NCBI RefSeq assembly: GCF_036330325.1
Contig: NZ_JAZDRO010000002.1
Span: 468,306-532,305 of the forward strand
DNA from: Hyphobacterium marinum
GTDB lineage: Bacteria; Pseudomonadota; Alphaproteobacteria; Caulobacterales; Maricaulaceae
Direction: 5' to 3'
Length of the DNA stretch: 64,000 nucleotides
Below are positions 49,886 to 58,339 of this stretch, piece by piece (the stretch's first letter is position 1; every line of letters begins with the position of its first letter). The position numbers were made by a program, and so were the translations under genes. The notes beneath the pieces were generated by a model. That model had not been told where the DNA came from and searched no databases. It saw nothing but the letters and a program-made list of their open reading frames with translations.

Positions 49886-50692
49886 GTGCCAAACCAGGAC
49901 CGAGTGGCGATTGTAACCGGCGGTGCCAACGGCATCGGAAAAGCCTGCGCGCGGCGACTGTCGGCTGACGGGTTGAAAGTCGTCATTGCCGACCGCGACG
50001 AAGCGGCCGGACACGCCCTCGCCGAGGAGCTGGGCGCAGATCGCGAGCGGGCGCTGTTCGTTGATTGCAACGTTGCCGACCGGCTGTCGGTCGCCAACCT
50101 GATGGCCGAGACGCGTTCGGCTTTCGGGCGGCTCGACGTGCTGGTCAACAATGCCGGCATAGTCGCGAAAGGCACGATCCTCGATCTCTCCGAGGAGGAT
50201 TTCGACAAGGTGATGTCCGTCAATCTGCGCGGCAGCTTCCTGGTGGCCCGCGCCGCGGCCCGGCAGATGTGCGAGCAGGTCGATGCCGACAGCGAACGCA
50301 CCGAAGACGCGCGCCGACGCTATGCCATCATCAACATGTCGTCGATCAACGCGGTCGTCGCGATCCCTGACCAGCTGGCCTATTGCGCGACCAAGGGCGC
50401 GCTCAACCAGATGACAAAATCGATGGCGCTTGCGCTTGCGCCGCGCGGTATCCGCGTGAATGCCGTCGGTCCGGGCAGCGTGAATACCGACGTGCTCAAA
50501 TCCGTTCTGGACAATCGCGCCGCGATGGACCGGGTGATGTCGCGCACGCCGCTGGGGCGGATCGCCGATCCGGACGAGATCGCCGCCGTCGTCGCCTTCC
50601 TTGCGTCAGGCGACTCCAGCTACATCACGGGCGAATGCATTTATGCCGACGGGGGCCGGCTGGCTTTGAACTACGTCGTCGACCCGGACTGA
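49886..50692 (+). CDS. Short-chain dehydrogenase/reductase
   Basis: 268 residues from GTG 49886 (GAAAGGG eight bases upstream). Cofactor motif TGGANGIGKA (about 11-20), NNAG (about 91-94), catalytic Ser in NMSSINA and the YxxxK in LAYCATKGAL, and YADGGRLAL at the end. NAD or NADP-dependent oxidoreductase; substrate unknown. The 3' end overlaps the end of trcR by 22 bases, convergently. Confidence 0.9.
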   Translation: MPNQDRVAIVTGGANGIGKACARRLSADGLKVVIADRDEAAGHALAEELGADRERALFVDCNVADRLSVANLMAETRSAFGRLDVLVNNAGIVAKGTILDLSEEDFDKVMSVNLRGSFLVARAAARQMCEQVDADSERTEDARRRYAIINMSSINAVVAIPDQLAYCATKGALNQMTKSMALALAPRGIRVNAVGPGSVNTDVLKSVLDNRAAMDRVMSRTPLGRIADPDEIAAVVAFLASGDSSYITGECIYADGGRLALNYVVDPD

Positions 50693-51357
50693 TTGCCGCC
50701 AAACAGCGTTTCCAGATCGATGTCGTCGAGCCGCTTGGCGGTTTCCGCCTCGGTATCGGGCGTTGCGGTTTCCTCGGTCGGGACCAGTGCGTCCTCGCCC
50801 GCGTCCGCGCGCTCCTTTTCCATCTTGGCCCGGCGGGCCGACGATTTCGCCACCGCGGCGTCCAGATCGATCTGTGAGCACAGGCCCAGCGACACCGGGT
50901 CGGTCGGCTTGATGTTCGGCGCATTCCAGTGGGTTCGGTCACGCACCGCTTCGATCGTTGTCTTGGTCGTGCCGATCAGCTTGGAGATCTGGCCGTCGGT
51001 GAGTTCGGGATGGTTGCGCACGAGCCACGCGATGGCGTCCGGGCGGGTCTGGCGGCGCGACAGCGGCGTATAGCGCGGACCGCGCTTGCGGTTGGGCTGG
51101 TGCAGATCGGCATATTTCGGCTTGATCGCCGTCATCCGGTATTTCGGGTCGGCTTCCGCCTTCTCGATTTCCGAGCGGGTCAGCTGGCCATTGCCGATCG
51201 GGTCGGCCCCGCGTACGCCCTGGGCGACATCGCCGTCGGCAATGCCTTTCACTTCCAGCGGATGCAGACCGCAGAATTCGGCGACCTGTTCGAAGGTCAG
51301 CGACGTATTGTCCACGAGCCAGACGGCGGTGGCTTTGGGCATCAGGACTTCGGTCAT
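50671..51357 (-). CDS. trcR: Cell-cycle transcriptional regulator TrcR (DUF1013)
   Basis: 228 residues from ATG 51357 (GGAG eight bases upstream). MPKATAVWLVDNTSLTFEQVAEFCGLHPLEVKGIADGDVAQGV (about 6-48) and the second HTH-like half ITRPDAIAWLVRNHPELTDGQISKLIGTTKTTIEAVRDRTHW make the DUF1013 signature. In Caulobacter the DUF1013 protein TrcR travels with RNA polymerase and affects CtrA and cell-cycle genes. Conserved across alphaproteobacteria. The acidic C-terminus (190-228) is less conserved. Confidence 0.92.
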   Translation of the reverse strand: MTEVLMPKATAVWLVDNTSLTFEQVAEFCGLHPLEVKGIADGDVAQGVRGADPIGNGQLTRSEIEKAEADPKYRMTAIKPKYADLHQPNRKRGPRYTPLSRRQTRPDAIAWLVRNHPELTDGQISKLIGTTKTTIEAVRDRTHWNAPNIKPTDPVSLGLCSQIDLDAAVAKSSARRAKMEKERADAGEDALVPTEETATPDTEAETAKRLDDIDLETLFGGNQSGSTT

Positions 51358-51400
51358 GGGTGCGGCTCCAGTGGTTGGAAATCGGCAAGGGTCTGAACGC

Positions 51401-51428
51401 AAAAAAGCCCGGCGCGGGCGCCAGGCTT
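51401..51428 (-). terminator. Terminator after the quinone oxidoreductase gene
   Basis: Minus-strand stem AGCCTGGCGC/GCGCCGGGCT (ten pairs with one wobble) followed by TTTTTTG. It lies upstream of trcR, so trcR must have its own promoter between 51357 and 51400 or rely on read-through. Confidence 0.85.
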
Positions 51429-51528
51429 GTTGGCTTCCGCCGCGATGGCGGTCCGTTCTTGATGCAGTCCGTCCGTCGCGATGTCGTGCTCCTATAGCGC
51501 GCTGGAACCGGCGTGAAAAGACACCGTA

Positions 51529-52509
51529 TCAGACGGTGAGCAGAATCTTGCCCATATGGTCACCGTCCTCGATCCGCGAGTGGGCATCGGCGGCCCTCTC
51601 GAGCGGGAAGACCGAATCGATGACGGGTTCGAGCTTGCCTGCGGCGATCCAGGGCCAGACGGTCTGCCTGATGGCAGCGGCCAGACGGGCCTTTTCGGCC
51701 ACGGGCCGGGCGCGCAGAGTCGAGCCCGTCAGGGTCAGGCGTTTGAGCATGACCGGCATCAGGTCGATCTCGACCTTCGAGCCCTTGAGGAAGGCAATGT
51801 TGACCAGCCGCCCGCCGGGATTGAGGACAGCAATATTGCGCGCGGTATAGTCACCGCCCACCATGTCGAGAACAACGCCTGCGCCGCCAGCGGCTTTCAC
51901 GGCCTCAACAAAGTCCGTCTCGCGGTAATTGATCGCCAGCTCGGCACCCAGGCGTTCGCACAATACGCATTTCTCGTTCGACCCTGCCGTTGCGATAACG
52001 CGCGCGCCGTATGCGCGCGCCATCTGGATCGCCATGGTCCCAATGCCGCTGGTCCCGCCATGGACCAGCAAGGTCTCACCCGGCCGGAGTGCCCCGGACT
52101 CGAACACATTCGCCCATACAGTGAAAACGGTTTCGGGAAGTCCCGCGCAATCGCGCAGGCTGAGCGTGCCGGGCCGGGCCAGGACCGATCCGGCATTAAC
52201 CGTGACGGCCTCGGCATAGCCGCCCCCGGCAACCAGCGCACAGACCTCGTCGCCGGTCTTCCAGCCCGTGACGCCCTCACCCAGCGCATCAATGGTTCCG
52301 GAGACTTCCAGCCCCAGAATATCGCTCGCGTCCTTGGGTGGCGGATAGAAACCAAGCCGCTGGAACACGTCCGGGCGATTGACCCCTGCAGCGGTAACGG
52401 CAATGCGTACCTCGCCCGGTGCTGGTTCGGGGAGTGGCCGTTTCTCGAGCGTCAGCGCGTCCGGTCCGCCGGGACTGGGGGCGGTAATTGCACGCATGGT
52501 CTGGCTCAT
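51529..52509 (-). CDS. NAD(P)H quinone oxidoreductase, zinc-type (Qor family)
   Basis: 326 residues. MDR fold with GVNRPDVFQRLGFYPPP, GDEVCALVAGGGYAE, LVHGGTSGIGTMAIQMAR (cofactor site, about 143-160) and VLDMVGGDYTARN. It lacks the catalytic zinc cysteines, as in Qor/PIG3. Probably reduces quinones or activated aldehydes with NADPH. AGAGGA lies eight bases upstream of the ATG. Divergent from the DUF1192 gene. Confidence 0.9.
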   Translation of the reverse strand: MSQTMRAITAPSPGGPDALTLEKRPLPEPAPGEVRIAVTAAGVNRPDVFQRLGFYPPPKDASDILGLEVSGTIDALGEGVTGWKTGDEVCALVAGGGYAEAVTVNAGSVLARPGTLSLRDCAGLPETVFTVWANVFESGALRPGETLLVHGGTSGIGTMAIQMARAYGARVIATAGSNEKCVLCERLGAELAINYRETDFVEAVKAAGGAGVVLDMVGGDYTARNIAVLNPGGRLVNIAFLKGSKVEIDLMPVMLKRLTLTGSTLRARPVAEKARLAAAIRQTVWPWIAAGKLEPVIDSVFPLERAADAHSRIEDGDHMGKILLTV

Positions 52510-52596
52510 CAGGCATTCCTCTCGGAGACGTCGGGACTCCCGCCGCGACTTGGACTAGACTGGTCACCCAGTGGCAGAAATGGAGGCGTGCGGACC

Positions 52597-52794
52597 ATGT
52601 TCAACGATGACGATCTCCCCCGCAAGCCGGGCAAGGACACGATCACGCCGGGCGAGGATCTGTCCGCGCTGTCGCTGGACGACCTCGCCGAACGCCGCGC
52701 GCTGATCGAGGCGGAGATCGCCCGGATCGACGCGATGGTGGAACACAAGAGGAAGGGCCATGCGGCGGCCGAATCGGTCTTCCGCACCGGTTAG
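52597..52794 (+). CDS. DUF1192 small protein
   Basis: 65 residues. MFNDDDLPRKP then DLSALSLDDLAERRALIEAEIARIDAMVEHKRKGHAAAESVFR, the DUF1192 signature (about 21-63). Cytoplasmic, helical. In alphaproteobacteria it usually precedes rcdA, as it does here (67 bases before the rcdA start), suggesting a functional tie that is not characterised. Confidence 0.87.
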   Translation: MFNDDDLPRKPGKDTITPGEDLSALSLDDLAERRALIEAEIARIDAMVEHKRKGHAAAESVFRTG

Positions 52795-52861
52795 GGATAA
52801 TAGGAATTGTCTGGCGCGGGCCTTGCAAAAATGTGCCAGTCCGCGTCCGATACACGAAGCG

Positions 52862-53395
52862 ATGAATGACATGACCGAGCGTTCCGAGCCCACTCCGATT
52901 TCCGGCCATGATCCGGCCCGCCGCGCTGCGGACTTCGCAGCGTCCGAACTCTTCGCGCGCCTGTTCCGCGAAGGCATGGACCTGGTCGAGCAGACGGCCG
53001 CCTATCTCGACGGGCCGGGACGGGACGATTCGCGAGCCCTCGGACGCGCTGGCGCGCTGGCCTATGCCGCTGAAAGCATGCGCCTGACGACCCGCCTGAT
53101 GCAGGCCGCATCCTGGCTTCTGGCCCAGCGCCAGGTCGCGGAGGGCGAGATGAGCCCGCAGGAAGCCACCAGCGGTCAATACCGCCTGCCCCCCGAGCCC
53201 GCCGACGAGAATTACTGGAATGAGGGCGGCGAGGAGCAACCTGCGACCCTGGCCGATCTCGCCGAACGTTCGCGCGCGCTCTATGCGCGCCTCAAGCGGA
53301 TCGATGACGGTATGTTCGTACCGGGCGAAACCGGCGAGACTTCCAACGGCGTTGAAGCCCAGATGGACCGCCTGAAGTCTGCCTTCGGCTCCTGA
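52862..53395 (+). CDS. rcdA: CtrA-degradation adaptor RcdA (DUF1465)
   Basis: 177 residues. ASELFARLFREGMDLVEQTAAYLDGPGR and LAYAAESMRLTTRLMQAASWLLAQRQVAEGEM are the DUF1465/RcdA helical-bundle core (about 28-105), followed by a Pro/Glu-rich tail that in Caulobacter is disordered and contacts partners. RcdA bridges the CpdR-loaded ClpXP protease and PopA/c-di-GMP to destroy CtrA. Start 52862 (MNDMTERS) is one of two near ATGs. With cpdR in the same window the whole pathway is implied. Confidence 0.92.
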   Translation: MNDMTERSEPTPISGHDPARRAADFAASELFARLFREGMDLVEQTAAYLDGPGRDDSRALGRAGALAYAAESMRLTTRLMQAASWLLAQRQVAEGEMSPQEATSGQYRLPPEPADENYWNEGGEEQPATLADLAERSRALYARLKRIDDGMFVPGETGETSNGVEAQMDRLKSAFGS

Positions 53396-53414
53396 TACAG
53401 CTTAAGCTTCCCCC

Positions 53415-53452
53415 AAACGAAAACGGCGCGCCGGATGTCTCCGCCGCGCCGT
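53415..53452 (-). terminator. Terminator after rpmE
   Basis: Minus-strand ACGGCGCG/CGCGCCGT stem with inner pairing, followed by TTTTCGTTT. Confidence 0.8.
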
Positions 53453-53482
53453 AAATGTCTCTGCCCGGAAGAGCTGTAGCTC

Positions 53483-53701
53483 TTAGGCGAAGCCCTTGAA
53501 CTTGTCCTTGAAGCGCGAAACGCGGCCACCACGGTCGAGCAGCTGCTGGTTGCCGCCGGTCCAGGCCGGGTGCGTACGCGGATCAATATCCAGCGCAATC
53601 GTGTCGCCTTCCTTGCCGTAGGTGGAGCGCGTCTGGAAGGTCGAACCGTCCGTCATCGTCACAGTGACCATGTGATAGTCGGGATGGATGTCCTGTTTCA
53701 T
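53483..53701 (-). CDS. rpmE: 50S ribosomal protein bL31
   Basis: 72 residues: KQDIHPDYHMVTVTMTDGSTF..TRSTYGKEG, then DIDPRTHPAWTGG and VSRFKDKFKGF. It has none of the CxxC zinc cysteines, so it is the zinc-independent C-minus form. GGAG stands eight bases before ATG 53701. The terminator is right after the stop. Confidence 0.95.
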   Translation of the reverse strand: MKQDIHPDYHMVTVTMTDGSTFQTRSTYGKEGDTIALDIDPRTHPAWTGGNQQLLDRGGRVSRFKDKFKGFA

Positions 53702-53849
53702 GTCTCTGGCTCCAAAAGGCGTGCGCGCGGGCGTGAACCCGTAATTGAGCGGCGGCTTATAACGGAGAGGGTGGCCAAGGGCAAGCGCCCGTCTGCTGCG
53801 CACTGCGCGGACATTTCCCTTGCCGCAGGGTGCCGCTAGACTAGCGGTC

Positions 53850-54263
53850 ATGATCCGCACCGTCCTTGCCTCTGCGTTCGTCCTCGGCCTTGCGGCCTTT
53901 GCCATGGAATGGCTCGACTACAAGGCGTTCACGCGCCAATTCGCTGCGGAAATCTACATCGTTATCATTGCGGCGATCTTTGCCGCGCTGGGGGTCTGGG
54001 TCGGTATCCGTTTGACGCCGCGGAAGCCGTCTGAACCCTTTGCGGTGAACGAGGCGGCCCTCGCCTCGCTTGGCCTGACACGGCGGGAGCGCTCGGTTCT
54101 GGAATGCTTGGCTGCCGGGCAGACCTACAAGGAAATTGCCCGGTCGCTCGGTGTTACCCCCAATACGGTGAAAACCCATATTTCCAACCTGTTCTCGAAA
54201 ATGGGGGTCGAGCGGCGGGGCGAAGCGGTCAATCTCGCCCGCGACCTGCGCATCCTCCCGTGA
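53850..54263 (+). CDS. Membrane-anchored LuxR/NarL-type DNA-binding protein
   Basis: 137 residues. Two membrane helices (about 3-20 and 34-53) and then a complete LuxR helix-turn-helix (about 72-135: LTRRERSVLECLAAGQTYKEIARSLGVTPNTVKTHISNLFSKMG). The DNA-binding domain would face the cytoplasm from a membrane hairpin. No receiver domain. The next gene, DUF4199, is another small membrane protein in the same direction with 112 bases between; the two form a likely regulatory pair. Confidence 0.85.
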   Translation: MIRTVLASAFVLGLAAFAMEWLDYKAFTRQFAAEIYIVIIAAIFAALGVWVGIRLTPRKPSEPFAVNEAALASLGLTRRERSVLECLAAGQTYKEIARSLGVTPNTVKTHISNLFSKMGVERRGEAVNLARDLRILP

Positions 54264-54375
54264 GGCCTCGCCGAAAGGGCTGATCCGGTCGATTTCACCC
54301 ACAAGGGGGATAGGCGGAAGGTCCGAAAACCGCTTGGCTGTACCCACATTGCTTTCGCCTTGGGAGGGGCCGCAC

Positions 54376-54903
54376 ATGCTCAGAAGCATTCTCGTTTATG
54401 GAGCCGTTTCCGGAACGGTCGTCATCCTGGGGATGATCGCCGGCATGATGATGTCAGACGGCATGGGTTCACAGGCCGCAGGCTATCTCATCATGTTCAT
54501 CGCCCTGTCGGTGATCTTTATCGGCATCAAGCGCCATCGTGATCTGAGACTCGGCGGCGTCATCAAATTCCTGCCGGCCTTCGGGATGGGCCTCGGCATC
54601 GCCGTGGTCGCGGGGCTGGCCTATGTCGTGACATGGGAAATCTATCTCGCCATCACCGACTATGCGTTCATGGAGCAATACATTGCGGCCTCGATCGAGG
54701 CGCGGCAGTCCGCCGGGATGAGCGGTGAGGAGCTTCAGGCCTATATCGCCCAGATGGACCAGATGCGGGACCAGTACGCCAACCCGGTTTTCCGCCTGCC
54801 GATCACCTTCCTGGAAATCTTTCCGATCGGCCTCGTGATCGCACTGGTCAGCGCCATCCTGCTGCGCAACCCACGCTTCCTGCCGCACCGGCCCACAGTC
54901 TAG
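54376..54903 (+). CDS. DUF4199 membrane protein
   Basis: 175 residues from ATG 54376 (GGAGG eight bases upstream). Four membrane helices (about 5-25, 33-48, 65-90, 140-165) with a charged helical loop rich in Glu, Met and Gln (about 102-135). It resembles DUF4199 proteins, found next to LuxR-type regulators in several proteobacteria and bacteroidetes by my recollection. Function unknown. Confidence 0.8.
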   Translation: MLRSILVYGAVSGTVVILGMIAGMMMSDGMGSQAAGYLIMFIALSVIFIGIKRHRDLRLGGVIKFLPAFGMGLGIAVVAGLAYVVTWEIYLAITDYAFMEQYIAASIEARQSAGMSGEELQAYIAQMDQMRDQYANPVFRLPITFLEIFPIGLVIALVSAILLRNPRFLPHRPTV

Positions 54904-54918
54904 GCCCGCTCTTGCCCG

Positions 54919-55932
54919 CTACCGGCTCGTGAGCTTCAGCTCGATGCGCCGGTTGCGGGCATAAGCTTCTTCGCTATTGCCGCTGGCGACGGGTTGGTGC
55001 TCGCCGAAACCGGCGGCGACGAGGCGGTTGGGCGGGACGCCGAGATCCTCAAACCAGTTCACCACCGAGATCGCCCGCGCCGCCGAGAGGTGCCAGTTCG
55101 AGGCATAGGTCGTGCGGATCGGGCGCGGGTCGGTATGCCCGTCGATGCGGATGATCCAGTCGATATCGTCCGGGATTTCCTCGGTCAGCTGGACAATCGC
55201 CTCTGCGATGGGGCGCAGACCCTCGCGGCCTTCCTGTGACAGGGCAGCGGATCCCGACGGGAAAAGCGTATCGGTATCGAAGACGAAGCGGTCGCCCTCG
55301 ATGCGCACGCCGGACCGGTTACCAAGGATTTCCTGCAACCGCCCGAAGAAATCGGACCGGTAACGCGCCAGTTCGGCGACCCGGCTGGCGAGCGCGGCAT
55401 TGAGGCGTTCCCCCAGATTGACGATCTGGCTGTCGAGCTCGGCCTCACGTGCCTCGGCGGCTTCGAGCAGGCTGTTGAGCTCGGAAATCTGGTCACGCAG
55501 CGCCTGCATCTGCAGGTTCATCGCGGTGATTTGGTCGATATTGGCCTGGTTGGCGTCCTGCTCAAGCAACAGGTTGGACTGAACATCCTCCAACCGCCCC
55601 AGCACGATCACCATCTGGTCAGACAGGTCGTCGCGTTCGGCACGGACCTCGCCCAGCGTCGCCTGCAAGGTCGTGATCTCGGTCGAGAGGCGCTGATTTT
55701 CGCCCTCGGCCAGTGCCAGCTCATCGGTCAGCGCGGCGAGCCGGTTGTTCATTTCGGCGAGTTGTTCGTCGCGTCCGGTCAGCGCGCGCGACAGGGCGAA
55801 CTGCCCGGCGACGAAGATCGACAGAAGGAAGACGATGACGAGAAGCAACGTCGCCAGCGCATCGACGAAGCCCGGCCAGTAATCGCCGGAATCGGTGTCG
55901 GTAAACCGGCCGAGGCGCGGCGCGATCGACAT
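54919..55932 (-). CDS. MotB/OmpA-like peptidoglycan-anchored stator protein
   Basis: 337 residues. One membrane helix (about 20-42) preceded by YWPGFVD; Asp24 sits at the start of the helix like the proton-site Asp of MotB and ZorB. A coiled coil (about 50-200, ALTDELALAEGENQRLSTE and onward) and a C-terminal OmpA peptidoglycan domain (about 215-335: DTDTLFPSGSAALSQEG, DGHTDPRPIRTTYASNWHLSAARA). Pairs with the MotA/ExbB-like gene upstream, whose stop lies four bases before this ATG. It should be a proton-driven envelope motor, but not the flagellar stator (motA is at 18.2 kb). Confidence 0.82.
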   Translation of the reverse strand: MSIAPRLGRFTDTDSGDYWPGFVDALATLLLVIVFLLSIFVAGQFALSRALTGRDEQLAEMNNRLAALTDELALAEGENQRLSTEITTLQATLGEVRAERDDLSDQMVIVLGRLEDVQSNLLLEQDANQANIDQITAMNLQMQALRDQISELNSLLEAAEAREAELDSQIVNLGERLNAALASRVAELARYRSDFFGRLQEILGNRSGVRIEGDRFVFDTDTLFPSGSAALSQEGREGLRPIAEAIVQLTEEIPDDIDWIIRIDGHTDPRPIRTTYASNWHLSAARAISVVNWFEDLGVPPNRLVAAGFGEHQPVASGNSEEAYARNRRIELKLTSR

Positions 55933-55936
55933 GGGC

Positions 55937-56935
55937 CTAGCTCCGGTTCTGGCGCGATTGGGCCTCGATGGCGCGGATCAGCACCTTGATCTCGTCGCGC
56001 AATGCGCGGGTTGCTTCCTGCTGGCCGCTGGCGGCGTCAGACGCAATGCGGCGCATGACTTCATCGAGATCGCGCGTGTGCTTCTCCAGCGTGTGGGAGA
56101 GCCGGTCGAGCGTGTCGGCGGTCTGTTCGAGGAGCGCGCCAACATAGGCGGTCGAAACCTCGCCCTCGCTGGTCGTGGCCGGTCCGGCTGCCGACACCCG
56201 AGACAAGGAGGAGAGCCATTCCTCCACCTCGTTGAAGAAACGGTTCTGCGCCCGGCTGGCCTGGAGATCGAGAAATCCGATGACCAGCGATCCGGCGAGG
56301 CCGAAGAGCGAGGACGCGAAGGCCGTGCCCATGCCCTGGATGGGTTGTTCGATGGCCGACATCAGGCGCAGCACGTCGGCTTCACCGCCGGTGGAACTCG
56401 CCGTCACGGCACGCACGGCTTCGCCGACATCGGAGACGACCTGGAGCAGGCCCCAGAACGTGCCGAGAAGGCCGAGGAAGATCAGCAGCCGGCCGAAATA
56501 GCGCGTCATCGCTCCGGCTTCGGCCATGCGGGCAGCGAGCGAGTCGAGCACGGTGCGCACCGAGCCTGCCGACAGGCGCATGCGGGCATTGGTTTCGCCC
56601 ATCATCGAGGCCAGCGGCGCGATCATGGCAGGCGGGTCGCCGAGCTTGGTTTCGGCGTCGGCGGTGCGGTAGCGCACCAGCCAGCGCGCTGCCGGTCCGA
56701 TCGAGAAGGCCTGCAGGAAGGTGTAGACGATACCGATCAGGAGGACGGCAATGATAAGGCCGTTGATGGCGGTATTGGCCTCGAAGGCGTGGATCAACGG
56801 GCCGCGCAGGGCGAAGGCCAAAAGCGCGACAGCCAGCACGAAGACCAGCATCCAGACCACATAGCGGCCCGGCCCGGTGAATTTCACGGCCGGGACCGGC
56901 GCGTCTTCGGTCTCGTCTTCAAAGCGTCTGGGCAT
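55937..56935 (-). CDS. MotA/TolQ/ExbB-like proton channel protein
   Basis: 332 residues. Membrane helices about 28-46, 57-78, 155-178 and 200-225; the core RYFGRLLIFLGLLGTFWGLLQVV (about 143-165) and SSLFGLAGSLVIGFLDLQ (about 205-222) belong to the family. A coiled-coil C-terminus (about 260-330) is much longer than in TolQ or MotA, as in ZorA. Forms a two-gene operon with the MotB/OmpA-like gene. Widespread in alphaproteobacteria; partner process unknown. Confidence 0.83.
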   Translation of the reverse strand: MPRRFEDETEDAPVPAVKFTGPGRYVVWMLVFVLAVALLAFALRGPLIHAFEANTAINGLIIAVLLIGIVYTFLQAFSIGPAARWLVRYRTADAETKLGDPPAMIAPLASMMGETNARMRLSAGSVRTVLDSLAARMAEAGAMTRYFGRLLIFLGLLGTFWGLLQVVSDVGEAVRAVTASSTGGEADVLRLMSAIEQPIQGMGTAFASSLFGLAGSLVIGFLDLQASRAQNRFFNEVEEWLSSLSRVSAAGPATTSEGEVSTAYVGALLEQTADTLDRLSHTLEKHTRDLDEVMRRIASDAASGQQEATRALRDEIKVLIRAIEAQSRQNRS

Positions 56936-57030
56936 CGGGACTGTCCCCTTCCTCGATCATCCGAAGCGGTCTTGCCGTGCCAAGATGACGATTTAAGGGC
57001 GCTTTTCACAAGGGGCGATGGCATTCACGC

Positions 57031-57324
57031 TTAACGCCCGAACATGACCTCACCGGTGATTTCTCCGGTCTCGCGGTCGAACTCGCACGTCATGTCGCCA
57101 CCCCGCATGCCGGTTGCCGGGTCATAGGGAATGAAGCTGATCCAGCCGTCCTGGTCATTTTCGTAGATCCGAACCCACCAGCCGCCGTCGTGAAAATCGT
57201 CCAAGAAGCCGTGGAGCCGTTCGCCGATTGCGTTGATGCAGCCATGCAGCGCCTCGATATGGGCCGGCGTCATCAGGTATTCGACCGGTTCCGGCGCAGG
57301 CGGGGGTGGTGTGTCGAACAGCAT
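57031..57324 (-). CDS. Conserved hypothetical protein
   Basis: 97 residues. A Pro-rich start (FDTPPPPAPEPVEYL), a helical centre (TPAHIEALHGCINAIGERL) and a compact C-terminus with WVRIYENDQDGWISFIPYDPATG. No signal peptide or membrane helix. I do not recognise it. Upstream lies a repeat, downstream the stator pair. Confidence 0.65.
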   Translation of the reverse strand: MLFDTPPPPAPEPVEYLMTPAHIEALHGCINAIGERLHGFLDDFHDGGWWVRIYENDQDGWISFIPYDPATGMRGGDMTCEFDRETGEITGEVMFGR

Positions 57325-57373
57325 GCCGGGAAGTCTATCGCTCGTCCGAAGCAGATGCCAACTGGATTGGTGT

Positions 57374-57522
57374 CCCCCCTCACCCGGCCCTGACGGGCCA
57401 CCCTCTCCCTCGAGGGAGAGGGTTGGAAAGCGCCACCTTATTCCCTCTCCCTTCAGGGCTTCGAGACAATTACGAAAGGCTCCAGTGGAGCGTTTCGAGG
57501 CGAGAAGGGTCAGGGTGAGGGG
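57374..57522. repeat. Palindromic repeat, class 1 variant (expanded)
   Basis: Outer arms CCCTCACCC and GGGTGAGGGG enclose GGCCCTGACGGGCC, CCCTCTCCCTCGAGGGAGAGGG cited in parts (57411-57432), and a larger inner hairpin around 57450-57505. It fills the gap between the 97-residue gene and suhB. Confidence 0.75.
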
Positions 57523-57541
57523 TCTTGTTTTGGATTGCGGC

Positions 57542-58336
57542 TTATCGGGCCGCGTCGAGTTTTTCTATCAGGCGGGCGAGCATGTCTTCATTGCCGGCAA
57601 CAATATTGCCGGTGGAAAGAACGTCTTCGCCGCCGTCGATTTCGGCAATGAATCCGCCCGCCTCGCGCACGATGACCAAGCCTGCGGCAATGTCCCAGGC
57701 CTTCAGGTCGCGTTCCCAGAATCCGTCGAACCGGCCGGCGGCGACCCAGGACAGATCGAGCGAAGCCGAGCCATACCGGCGGATGCCCGCGGTCGCGCCC
57801 ATCACCTGGTGGAGTTCTTTCAGGAAGCGGGCATGGCCCTTCTTGCCGTAGAACGGGGTTCCGGTTGCGATCACCGCGTCGGCGAGTTCCTTGCGGGCCG
57901 CGACGCGCAGACGGCGGTCGTTGAGCCAGGCCCCGGTGCCCTTCTCAGCATGGAACATCTCGTCCACGGCCGGATTGTAGACCACGCCCGCGACGATCTC
58001 GCCCATGCGCTCCAGCGCGATCGAGACCGCGAAATGCGGCTGGCCGTGCATGAAGTTGAGCGTGCCGTCGAGCGGGTCCACGATCCAGCGGTGGGTCTTG
58101 TCCGTCCCGGCGACCTCGCCGCGTTCTTCCATCAGGAAGCCATAGCCGGGACGCTTCTCGGAGAGTTCCTTGAAGATGACTTCTTCAGAGCGCCGGTCGG
58201 CGGCGGTCACGAAATCGGCCGGCCCCTTGCGCGAGACCTGCAGGTGTTCGATTTCACCGAAGTCGCGGTTCAGCGCACGGCCCGCCTTGCGTGCCGCGCC
58301 CTGCATGATCTGCATGAGGCTGGTGAGCTGTCCCAC
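57542..58336 (-). CDS. suhB: Inositol-1-monophosphatase family protein, SuhB-like
   Basis: 264 residues from GTG 58336, three bases after the efp stop. Metal-site motifs MEERGE (69-74), VDPLDGTLNF (86-95), and WDIAAGLVIVREAGG near the C-terminus. It fits the SuhB class better than HisN: DGTLNF follows rather than DGTRGF. Besides phosphatase activity SuhB binds RNA polymerase in rRNA antitermination in enterobacteria. Co-transcribed with efp. Confidence 0.88.
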   Translation of the reverse strand: MGQLTSLMQIMQGAARKAGRALNRDFGEIEHLQVSRKGPADFVTAADRRSEEVIFKELSEKRPGYGFLMEERGEVAGTDKTHRWIVDPLDGTLNFMHGQPHFAVSIALERMGEIVAGVVYNPAVDEMFHAEKGTGAWLNDRRLRVAARKELADAVIATGTPFYGKKGHARFLKELHQVMGATAGIRRYGSASLDLSWVAAGRFDGFWERDLKAWDIAAGLVIVREAGGFIAEIDGGEDVLSTGNIVAGNEDMLARLIEKLDAAR

Positions 58337-58339
58337 GTC

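Noticed and set aside
54919..56935. Zorya defence system
   Set aside because: Only A/B-like components are present, and the genes around them are housekeeping or unknown small proteins; no helicase, nuclease or ZorE-like gene is visible.
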